From NCBI GenBank assembly GCA_002344965.1, contig DDUU01000060.1, positions 1 to 16,643 of the forward strand: DNA of 16,643 bases, written 5' to 3'. The stretch's first letter is position 1; every line of letters starts with the position of its first letter. This document shows, piece after piece, positions 1 to 6,963 of the stretch. The notes beneath the pieces are model-generated. The model worked only from the letters and a program-made list of their open reading frames with translations, did no database searches and was not told the origin of the DNA. This DNA comes from Candidatus Tepidiaquacellales bacterium UBA2330. GTDB taxonomy: Bacteria; Bacteroidota; Ignavibacteria; Tepidaquicellales; Tepidaquicellaceae. A program made the translations under genes and the position numbers.

Positions 1-22
1 AAAATTATTGTCGTGTACTTAG
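1..22. mobile_element. Terminus of an insertion element running off the left edge
   Basis: Bases 8-18 read TTGTCGTGTAC and are followed by TTAG. This matches the right end of the 362-bp MITE-like element at 9960-9976 (TTTTGTCGTGTAC then ACAG). By comparison with that element, the end falls at about base 22, and bases 23-31 would be one copy of a 9-bp target duplication whose partner lies outside the window. Whether the element to the left is another short non-coding copy or a full insertion sequence with a transposase cannot be told from here. Confidence 0.6.
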
Positions 23-96
23 TAACTATTTAAAGAACATATTTCTAAATTGTAATTATATCCAATATAAAATAAGTTACTGCATTAAAAATTAAT

Positions 97-2076
97 TTGA
101 AAAAAAAACCTGCTCCTAAAATTTCCGGAGTTTCAGCAAAGAAGAAGTTTGTTTCTCATATTCCATCTGAAATTTCTTTCTCCGTAATTCTGAAATCCGC
201 CTGGCTGCCTTCGCTTATTTCTGTTTTCATTGTCATTATTTTATTTGCATTCAGAAAGATATCTAACTATGATCTCGGCTTTCACCTGAATGCCGGCAGG
301 TGGATCATAGAAAATATGGCTTTCCCGGTAAAAGACGTTTTTACATTCACCGTTAATTCTCACGACTACATTGACATTCAGTGGCTGTATCAGGTATTGA
401 TGTTTTCCGTGGAAAAATTTTCGGGCTATACGGGTCTTGCTGTTATAAATTCTCTTGCGATATTTACCGTCTTTTTTCTTATGCTGAAAAGAAATAATCT
501 CAGCGGAGTATCTTTGCCTGTTTCAATAATATTTATGATCATAACAGCCGTTTGTATTCAGATCCGTTTCAGTTACAGACCTGAAATATGGACATGGATT
601 TTTATTTTGCTCACTCTCATAATACTTGACAGAAATTTTTATTCGAATAAATCCCGGCTGTATATGCTCCCAGTTATAATGCTGCTTTGGGTGAATATGC
701 ACGGACTGTTCATACTTGGTTTTGTAATAATGATCTCATATCTGCTTTCCGGCTATGTGCGTGATAAAACTGTTAACAAAAAGCTTTTGCAGTGGACTGG
801 AGTTTCCGCCGCCGTCGTATTCATTAATCCGTATTTCTCCGAAGGAGTTATGTTTCCGTTTTATCTCTTTACGCGGCTTCAGAAAGAAAACATTTTTCAA
901 ATAAATATTACTGAACTTCAGTCTCCGTGGACAATGACCGGAACACTACAGACAGAGCTTTACATTTACTATTCGTTTGCCGTGATCAGTTTTGCGCTTA
1001 TCTTCATTACTCTAAAGCACAGGAAGTTTCACGAGTTCGCGCTGCTCTCGGCATTTTTCTATCTTTCGTTTTCTTCCTACAGAAATATTCCGCTGTTTAT
1101 GATCTATGCCTTTTTTATAATTTCAGTTTCCGTTTCGGATATTATCAGAGGCAGGAATATTGAAATGTTATTTAACGGCAGAAATAAACTTACACACATT
1201 CTGAGTTACAGCATTACCTTTATATGTATTTTGATTTCCCTGAGAATTTTCACAGGCGCGTATTTCCTGCCTTTTGCATCGGAAATTAAAACAGGCAGCG
1301 GTCCCGATATTCTTATGATGCCTGAAAAAGCCGCCGATTTTATAAACTACAATAATTTTAAAGGTAATATTTTTAACAATCTTGAATTCGGCGGATGGCT
1401 CGGTTGGAAAACAGGACAGAAAGTTTTTATAGACGGAAGACTTGAAGTTATAATGGAAGATTTTTATAAAATTTATCTCTCATCTTTCAGCGGAAATAAA
1501 CTTAATGAAATGCTCGCGCAATATTCTCCGGGTTTAATAGTTAATGATATTTCATTTTACAAATGGACCGGTCAGCTTGTAAATAATGAGTCATACAGTC
1601 TTGCATACTGGGACGGGATTTCCGCTGTCTATGCAAACAACAAAGACACCGCAATGACAGGAAATTTTAATTTCGCCTCCGGTCTGATTAATGAAAATAT
1701 CGATACGAATGTTTTTTCCGGTGAAGAAAAAAACAAACTTCTCGCTTCAGTAAAGATCAGGGATTTTTCAGACTGGCTCAGAGGATTTTATACAGAAATG
1801 ACTGATCCTGTTTTTATGATCAATATGGGAAATTTTGCTTTCGATAATAATAAAAATTCTTATGCTGAAATTCTGTATCTGAATTATATAAAAGCAGTCA
1901 AAGGTTCTGTAAATATGAATGTGTATAAAGATCTGTTCCTTAATCTCGGCTCATATTATGAAACTGAAGGCGATTTCGAAAGAGCGGCTTACTGTCTAAG
2001 CAGATATCTTGAGATTTTTCCGGCAGAAGCGGATGTGTCAAACAGACTGAATAAATTAAAACGAAAGAGACAATAA
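97..2076 (+). CDS. GT-C-like multispanning membrane protein with C-terminal TPR
   Basis: This 659-residue inner-membrane protein has a Lys-rich cytoplasmic N-terminus and about ten hydrophobic segments between residues 36 and 395. The stretch around residues 57-100 (NYDLGFHLNAGRW, then FPVKDVFTFT and IDIQWLYQV) resembles the first extracytoplasmic loop of GT-C-fold (ArnT/PMT-like) proteins, including an acidic residue at D59. HGLF at 202-205 and the soluble stretch near 420-450 (FGGWLGW, VFIDGRLE) recur in a widespread uncharacterised bacterial family of membrane proteins with TPRs. Residues from about 605 look like one or two TPR helices. The start is TTG at 97; no in-frame ATG lies upstream and the Lys-rich N-terminus fits. 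A family 2 glycosyltransferase follows after 4 bases, so a role in glycan transfer or polyprenyl-linked sugar metabolism is plausible but inferred. Confidence 0.75.
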   Translation: MKKKPAPKISGVSAKKKFVSHIPSEISFSVILKSAWLPSLISVFIVIILFAFRKISNYDLGFHLNAGRWIIENMAFPVKDVFTFTVNSHDYIDIQWLYQVLMFSVEKFSGYTGLAVINSLAIFTVFFLMLKRNNLSGVSLPVSIIFMIITAVCIQIRFSYRPEIWTWIFILLTLIILDRNFYSNKSRLYMLPVIMLLWVNMHGLFILGFVIMISYLLSGYVRDKTVNKKLLQWTGVSAAVVFINPYFSEGVMFPFYLFTRLQKENIFQINITELQSPWTMTGTLQTELYIYYSFAVISFALIFITLKHRKFHEFALLSAFFYLSFSSYRNIPLFMIYAFFIISVSVSDIIRGRNIEMLFNGRNKLTHILSYSITFICILISLRIFTGAYFLPFASEIKTGSGPDILMMPEKAADFINYNNFKGNIFNNLEFGGWLGWKTGQKVFIDGRLEVIMEDFYKIYLSSFSGNKLNEMLAQYSPGLIVNDISFYKWTGQLVNNESYSLAYWDGISAVYANNKDTAMTGNFNFASGLINENIDTNVFSGEEKNKLLASVKIRDFSDWLRGFYTEMTDPVFMINMGNFAFDNNKNSYAEILYLNYIKAVKGSVNMNVYKDLFLNLGSYYETEGDFERAAYCLSRYLEIFPAEADVSNRLNKLKRKRQ

Positions 2077-2080
2077 AAAT

Positions 2081-2767
2081 TTGAAGCTGACAGTAATCAT
2101 TCCTTATTATAATGAAGAGAAAACCATCGGGACACTCGTAAGGAAAGTAATCTCGACTGGTCTCGCTGATGAGATAATTCTTTCCGATGACGGCTCTACT
2201 GATAATTCCGCGGAAATTGCTCTCTCGCTGAAAAATGAATTTCCCGATACTGTCAGACTTACCGGCGGCAAAGTCAATAAAGGCAAGGGCTCTGCCATTC
2301 GAATCGCTCTGGAAGTTTCGTCCGGAGATATTATTCTCATTCAGGATGCCGATCTTGAATATGATCCGTCACAGTATCCTGCTCTTTTAAAACCGTTTGA
2401 TGATCCCGAAGTGAAAATAGTTTACGGCTCCAGAAATCTCTTAGGCAATCCCCATTCTTCATTTACTTTCTATATCGGCGGTGTGTTTCTGAGTAAGCTT
2501 ATAAATTTTTTGTACGGCTCAAACATTACTGATGAATCAACCTGTTTAAAAGTGTTCAGAAGCGATACGCTGAAAAGTTTTGATCTGGAGTGCGACGGTT
2601 TTGAATTCTGTCCCGAAGTGACATCAAAAGCTCTGAAGAAAAAAATAAACATTCTGGAAGTTCCGGTCAAATATGATCCCCGCAGTAAAAGCGAAGGTAA
2701 AAAAATTAAATGGACTGACGGCGTTACGGCAATTTATACCATTTTAAAATTCAGATTCAGGAATTAA
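2081..2767 (+). CDS. Family 2 glycosyltransferase, DPM1-like
   Basis: This 228-residue cytoplasmic GT-A glycosyltransferase resembles dolichol/polyprenyl-phosphate mannosyl- or glucosyltransferases. Visible motifs are VIIPYYNEE at 5-13, DDGSTDNS at 36-43 (nucleotide binding), GKGSAIRIAL at 68-77, the metal-binding QDADLEYDP at 88-96, YGSR at 115-118 and the FEFCPEV acceptor region at 174-180. It lacks the C-terminal membrane helices of DPMS/GtrB-type enzymes, so it matches the short soluble DPM1 form. It starts at TTG, 4 bases after the stop of the membrane protein upstream, which implies co-transcription and probably coupled translation. A simple model is that it charges a lipid carrier whose sugar the upstream GT-C-like protein then uses. 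The donor sugar cannot be read from the sequence. Confidence 0.88.
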   Translation: MKLTVIIPYYNEEKTIGTLVRKVISTGLADEIILSDDGSTDNSAEIALSLKNEFPDTVRLTGGKVNKGKGSAIRIALEVSSGDIILIQDADLEYDPSQYPALLKPFDDPEVKIVYGSRNLLGNPHSSFTFYIGGVFLSKLINFLYGSNITDESTCLKVFRSDTLKSFDLECDGFEFCPEVTSKALKKKINILEVPVKYDPRSKSEGKKIKWTDGVTAIYTILKFRFRN

Positions 2768-2772
2768 TTTAC

Positions 2773-3921
2773 TCAATCGATCTTCTTAAACTCAGCAAGC
2801 GTCTTATCGCCTTTCTTCAGTAATAATCTCATATTTTCTATTTCAAAATTATCGCAGTCCTTTAAAGCTCCGGTTACTTTGCTGTCATAACCTCCGGGAC
2901 ACATCATCTTGGTTGTAGCGATCTTATCAAACCTGACTAAATTTCCTACATTCAAAAAACTACCGCTCATTCTGTTACATCCCGTAGTTCCGGTAAATCT
3001 GTTCTCAATCATTTGTATCTCAATCATTGGAAGCCCGGTTTTAAATTTATCCTTGTCAAGAATTTCATCACCGAGCTTATCCATCACCCAGATATCATTC
3101 ACTCTGTATGAACCGGCAATGTCTCCGCTTCCGGTAAATTCACCGCAGCCCGTATATAGCATGTCATCATAATTCAGCTTAAGCTCATACGGGAATATCC
3201 TTCCGCTCATATTATCCTTACATTCTCTGCGGAGTATTCTGATAATGACCTCATCCCCGTCATCATCGGCTATGATTGTAATACTGTCCGATCTCAGATC
3301 ACTGAATGTCTTTAGTATTTTGAAGCTGCTCTTTTCCAGACCCATGTTGTAATCGTAATCTATTCTTCCGGCTCCGCGGAAATTAACTGACCAGAAAGGT
3401 TCATTTCCGTTTGCATAAAATCCTATTCCTTTCAAAAATTTCTTAAGTCTTAACTCACTTCCTTCTGTTTTCGAAGTATCTCCCCTTTTTAAAAAAACCG
3501 CTGTTACCGTTGCGCCGTTTTTTAAGGTTAATTTATTATTGTCTGTAAAATAATTATTGCAGCTCGTCAGCGCATTGAATATCTCCGCATCTCTTGAATA
3601 CTGACATGCCATTTCAGTAGAAAGTAAATTTTCGAACTTAATCTTTTCACCTTCAGAAGTCACCTTCCCCGAAAAAGTATTGCATCCCGTGCTTCCAGAA
3701 ACAGTCTGCTCCTTTATATTTATCTCAATAAATGGAGCACCTTTGCTGAACGAAGCATTTAATATGTTCTCAAATCCCAAGCCGGTCATTTCCCAGTAAC
3801 CGTTCAGGAATGTCTCTGTTCCCTCAGTCGGCTGTGAGGTTTCCATGTCCTGTGAATTTAAAATTCCCGCAGTGAAAATTAACACCGTTAATAGCGGCAG
3901 GAAGTATAATGATCTTTTCAT
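2773..3921 (-). CDS. Secreted META-COG3650-META domain protein (HslJ-like)
   Basis: The product has 382 residues, with a signal peptide at about 1-23 (Lys/Arg, a hydrophobic core, then NSQ). Two META (HslJ-type) domains flank a central domain. The first, about 40-145, has TGCNTFSG at 78-85 and TEMAC at 102-106. The second, about 268-381, has TGCNRMSG at 313-320 and TKMMC at 337-341. The middle, about 162-268, has the GNEPFWSV motif typical of COG3650 proteins. META proteins are small periplasmic or outer-membrane proteins linked to heat-shock and novobiocin-resistance phenotypes in Escherichia coli. No biochemical activity is established for COG3650. The gene is convergent with the glycosyltransferase, with only 5 bases between stops, and divergent from the DUF1028 gene. 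The ATG start is supported by the signal peptide. Confidence 0.85.
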   Translation of the reverse strand: MKRSLYFLPLLTVLIFTAGILNSQDMETSQPTEGTETFLNGYWEMTGLGFENILNASFSKGAPFIEINIKEQTVSGSTGCNTFSGKVTSEGEKIKFENLLSTEMACQYSRDAEIFNALTSCNNYFTDNNKLTLKNGATVTAVFLKRGDTSKTEGSELRLKKFLKGIGFYANGNEPFWSVNFRGAGRIDYDYNMGLEKSSFKILKTFSDLRSDSITIIADDDGDEVIIRILRRECKDNMSGRIFPYELKLNYDDMLYTGCGEFTGSGDIAGSYRVNDIWVMDKLGDEILDKDKFKTGLPMIEIQMIENRFTGTTGCNRMSGSFLNVGNLVRFDKIATTKMMCPGGYDSKVTGALKDCDNFEIENMRLLLKKGDKTLAEFKKID

Positions 3922-4072
3922 AAGTTTAATATCTTTAAATTTTAATGGGTGATGATCTCCAATGACTTTCCGAAATCAGTCAGTTGCAAATAATTCTGAC
4001 TTTATATAACTTGAAATAAATTTTGTTCCGTAAAAAGTTTGTTTAATTTCCCTAAAATAATTTACTAATAAA

Positions 4073-5056
4073 ATGAAGAACATAATTTTATTTCTTTCAC
4101 TATTTTTTATTTCAATGAATTCTAATTCGCAAAGCGTTTACTCAGATAAACTTGCTCACACATATTCCATAGTAGCGCGAGATCCGGTTACGGGAGAAAT
4201 GGGAGTCGCAGTTCAGTCACACTGGTTTTCGGTCGGCTCGATAGTAAGCTGGGGCGAAGCGGGCGTCGGTGTCGTCGCCACACAGTCTTTTGTAAATCCG
4301 TCTTTCGGCGTAAAAGGTCTTCAGCTTTTAAAAGAAGGAAAGAGTCCGCAGGAAACAGTTGATGAACTCATTGCAGCTGACGAGGGACGCGATGTCAGGC
4401 AGCTTGCCATTCTCGATGCAAAAGGAAGGTCAGCTTCCTATACAGGTAAATACTGCATTCCCGAAGCCGGTAATATTGCAAAGGAAAATTATTCCGTGCA
4501 GGCGAATATGATGCTAACCGATAAAGTCTGGAGCGCAATGTCCGCTGCATTTGAAAATTCAACAGGTCCTCTCGCCGAGAGAATGATCGCCGCTCTCGAA
4601 GCCGCCGAAAAAGAAGGCGGTGACATAAGGGGCAAACAGTCTGCTTGTATTCTTGTCGTCAGAGGAGAATCCACCGGAAAAATCTGGGAAGACAGACTTA
4701 TTGACTTGAGAGTGGAAGATCATTCAGAACCTGTCGAAGAACTCAAACGTCTGCTGAAAGTTTTCAGGGCTTATGAGCATATGAATAACGGTGATGTCGC
4801 AATTGAAAAAAATGATATGGACCTCGCTATGAAAGAATATTCAGCCGCTGAAGAAATGTTTCCGGAAAATGCAGAGATGAAATTCTGGCATGCTGTTACT
4901 CTCGCCAATACCGGCGGAGTAGATGCATCTCTTCCGCTGTTCACAGAAGTTTTCAGAACGGATAACAACTGGAGAATTCTTTTCGGCAGATTAAAATCAG
5001 TAGGACTGCTAGAGTTAAGCGATGATGACATAAGGAAAATATCTGAACTTGATTAA
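4073..5056 (+). CDS. Secreted DUF1028 (Ntn-hydrolase-like) protein
   Basis: The product has 327 residues, with a signal peptide at about 1-20 (MKNIILFLSLFF, then NSQS). The DUF1028 domain covers about 28-215 and shows its hallmarks: HTYSIVARD at 29-37, GEMGVAVQSHWFSVG at 41-55, GVGVVATQSFVNP at 64-76 and GGDIRGKQSA at 182-191. DUF1028 belongs to the Ntn-hydrolase clan. Its substrate is unknown, and T30 would be the natural nucleophile candidate if the protein is processed autocatalytically (inference). Residues about 225-300 (two helices ending FPENAEMKFWHAVTLANTG) look like a TPR or the helical tail common in this family. The signal peptide places it in the periplasm or outside the cell. A P-loop protein follows 42 bases downstream on the same strand. 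Confidence 0.88.
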   Translation: MKNIILFLSLFFISMNSNSQSVYSDKLAHTYSIVARDPVTGEMGVAVQSHWFSVGSIVSWGEAGVGVVATQSFVNPSFGVKGLQLLKEGKSPQETVDELIAADEGRDVRQLAILDAKGRSASYTGKYCIPEAGNIAKENYSVQANMMLTDKVWSAMSAAFENSTGPLAERMIAALEAAEKEGGDIRGKQSACILVVRGESTGKIWEDRLIDLRVEDHSEPVEELKRLLKVFRAYEHMNNGDVAIEKNDMDLAMKEYSAAEEMFPENAEMKFWHAVTLANTGGVDASLPLFTEVFRTDNNWRILFGRLKSVGLLELSDDDIRKISELD

Positions 5057-5098
5057 TTTACTTAAATTATCTCAAACAAATTTTCAAAAAACATTAAT

Positions 5099-5599
5099 AT
5101 GAGTGAAGTATTAATTTTAACCGGTGCCTGCGGAGCGGGCAAAACCACTGTCGCAAAGGAATGGGCCCGCAGAAAAAACGGAGCGATTGTCGAATGTGAT
5201 TATTTTACAGAATGGATATTTGATAAAAATTTTGTGAGGTTTTCTTACGAGGAAGAGTTATTGGCGGCACGTCTTGCGGTAATCACTGCAAACGAATATC
5301 TAAAACTCTCAATGCCTCTTGCCATAGAAAATGTATGGTCACCTGTAGGTCTTGATCTTTTGAAAGAGGAATTATCGAAAATAGAATATGCACATAAACT
5401 GACATTTATCTGGCTGAAATGCGAATCAGAGGAAAACCACAGGCGGGATAATCTTCGCGTACCCGATGATGTAATGGGTGAAAGAGTTGATATAGTAAAC
5501 GATCAGTTAAACAATTACATATGGCCTTCATATCTGCATATAATAGATACTACTAATCTTACAGTAAAGGAAACACTTGAGCAAATTGCAAAACTTTGA
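5099..5599 (+). CDS. Small P-loop kinase-like ATPase (AAA family)
   Basis: The product is a 166-residue cytoplasmic protein with a Walker A motif GACGAGKTT at 9-17 near the N-terminus. An acidic ECDYF follows at 32-36, in the place where small-molecule kinases of the shikimate/gluconate/adenylate kinase fold put their substrate-binding Asp. EENHRRDNLRVPDD around 131-145 resembles a LID region with Arg residues, and the C-terminus (IIDTTNLTVKETLEQI) is the usual last strand and helix of such kinases. The length fits a nucleoside/adenylylsulfate/shikimate-type kinase, but I cannot name the substrate. It follows the DUF1028 gene after 42 bases and may share its transcript. The ATG at 5099 places the P-loop at the expected distance. 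Confidence 0.75.
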   Translation: MSEVLILTGACGAGKTTVAKEWARRKNGAIVECDYFTEWIFDKNFVRFSYEEELLAARLAVITANEYLKLSMPLAIENVWSPVGLDLLKEELSKIEYAHKLTFIWLKCESEENHRRDNLRVPDDVMGERVDIVNDQLNNYIWPSYLHIIDTTNLTVKETLEQIAKL

Positions 5600-5623
5600 T
5601 CAAAAGAAAATGAAGATAAACAT

Positions 5624-5662
5624 AAAAAAAATCCCGCAAAGAAAATTGCTCTCTGCGGTTTT
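5624..5662 (-). terminator. Hairpin terminator between convergent genes
   Basis: CCGCA (5634-5638) pairs with TGCGG (5654-5658). After one mismatch, AGA pairs with TCT, leaving a 7-base loop. Read on the minus strand the hairpin is followed by eight T (A8 at 5624-5631), which suits termination of the T9SS gene pair ending at 5721. On the plus strand it is followed by only four T, so it may also weakly terminate the kinase-like gene. Confidence 0.7.
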
Positions 5663-5679
5663 GCAGTTATAAAATTTTT

Positions 5680-5706
5680 CGTAATCGTAATTTGTAATTC
5701 CTAATT
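5680..5706. repeat. Short period-7 AT-rich repeat (GAATTAC/AAATTAC type)
   Basis: On the minus strand this reads GGAATTAC, AAATTAC, GATTACG: degenerate 7-base units. It lies just past the stop of the 411-residue T9SS gene. It matches the unit found at 13680-13724, and the in-gene copy at 5904-5931. Confidence 0.5.
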
Positions 5707-5720
5707 TTTAAATCATAACC

Positions 5721-6956
5721 TTATTTCAAAAGAACCATCCGCTTCGTCTCAAACAAACTCCCATTTAAATAAATAGAATAATAATATACCCCGCTCGCAA
5801 AACCAATGCCATTAAACTCCACAGAATAACTTCCCGCATATTGCTTTTCATTTACTAATTCAGCAACTTCGGTTCCCAAAACATCAAACACTTTTAACAT
5901 CGCTTTACTCGTAACCCGTAATTCGTAATTGATAACTGTCTTTGGGTTGAACGGATTTGGATAATTCTGATATAGTATGTATTTATCCGGTACATTATTA
6001 CTTAGCGGTTCTATATCGACAATTCCTCCGCTTGTTGTTTTAAGTATTGTCCCATTTTGTCCCACAGCATATCCGGTGTTTTCATTTATAAAACATACCC
6101 CATTAAAATACTCGGTTGTTGGAATCTGTTGCTCAGTCCAATTTATCCCGCTGTCTGTTGATTTTATGATATTGCTTCCGACAGCGTATGCAATCTTTGA
6201 AGTAGGGAATGATATATCAGTACAAAAACTTGCCGGTACCGAAGTCTCAATCCAATTGACACCACCGTTACTTGTCCTTAATAATCCATAATTATCACCT
6301 ATCAACCCAATATCATAATTAAACATCTTAACCGAGTATAAAGGAGTTTGTGTAGGATTTAAATATCTTATCCAGCTCATACCGCCGTCTGTTGTTCTAA
6401 CGATCGGACTCCCAAAAGTTAATCCATACCCTACCACATGTCCGGTATTGATATCTAAAAAAGATAAGCCGTTAAACGCTTGTGCAAATGGATATGGACT
6501 ATCTAAACTAAACCAACTGTCACCTGAATTTGTGGATTTTAAAATTACTCCGGATTCACTTGCAATGTAACCTACAATTTCATTTGTAAACTCCATATGA
6601 TACAAATTATACCCGTCATTAATATTTGTAATTCTATACCAGTTAGCTCCAAAATTGGTTGACTTTAATACTGTTCTATCAACTCCGCAGGTAAGAACTT
6701 CATTTGAATTTAATATGACAACAGAAAATAAATGAATCGTGAAAGGAGTATCTACGGAATCCCAGTTTATACCGCCGTTTGTTGTTTTTAGTATTTTCCC
6801 AAATCCTCCGACACAAAAACCGCTGTCAGCGTTAAGAAAAGCAACTGCTCCCAATGTAGTATTGCAGTTACTGTTTTGTTGAAACCAGCCGGTCTGGGAA
6901 ACAGATGCATTAGCATAAAAGATTAATGATATCGTTAAAAAAATTATTAATCTCAT
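5721..6956 (-). CDS. T9SS-exported YCF48-like beta-propeller protein
   Basis: The product has 411 residues, with a signal peptide at about 1-20 (MRLIIFLTISLIFYANA, then SVSQ). Residues about 28-315 are a run of roughly seven YCF48/BNR-like blades, each ending in a K/RxTxxGxxW motif: KTTNGGINW, KSTNFGANW, KSTNSGDSW, RTTDGGMSW, RTSNGGVNW, KSTDSGINW and a final KTTSGG. Residues 321-411 are a type A T9SS sorting domain with LYQNYPNPFNP, KVFDVLGTEVAELVNE, SGVYYYSI and a C-terminal KRMVLLK. The protein is therefore expected to cross the outer membrane through the T9SS and to be surface-attached or released. Its ligand is unknown. It lies 7 bases downstream of a larger T9SS cargo gene with the same blade type, presumably in one operon. 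Residues NYELRVTS in the sorting domain are encoded by a period-7 DNA repeat. Confidence 0.9.
   Translation of the reverse strand: MRLIIFLTISLIFYANASVSQTGWFQQNSNCNTTLGAVAFLNADSGFCVGGFGKILKTTNGGINWDSVDTPFTIHLFSVVILNSNEVLTCGVDRTVLKSTNFGANWYRITNINDGYNLYHMEFTNEIVGYIASESGVILKSTNSGDSWFSLDSPYPFAQAFNGLSFLDINTGHVVGYGLTFGSPIVRTTDGGMSWIRYLNPTQTPLYSVKMFNYDIGLIGDNYGLLRTSNGGVNWIETSVPASFCTDISFPTSKIAYAVGSNIIKSTDSGINWTEQQIPTTEYFNGVCFINENTGYAVGQNGTILKTTSGGIVDIEPLSNNVPDKYILYQNYPNPFNPKTVINYELRVTSKAMLKVFDVLGTEVAELVNEKQYAGSYSVEFNGIGFASGVYYYSIYLNGSLFETKRMVLLK
5904..5931 (-). repeat. In-frame copy of the period-7 repeat inside a T9SS sorting domain
   Basis: The minus strand reads AATTACG, AATTACG, GGTTACG, AGTAAAG: four 7-base units in various states of decay. 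Three units make 21 bases, so the array keeps frame and encodes NYELRVT. In the neighbouring T9SS protein the equivalent place reads IKFALPENSF, from unrelated DNA. Confidence 0.55.
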
Positions 6957-6963
6957 TTTAAGT

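Noticed and set aside
2768..2772. Terminator between the convergent glycosyltransferase and META genes
   Set aside because: Only 5 bases separate the stops and I see no hairpin with a T-tract there.
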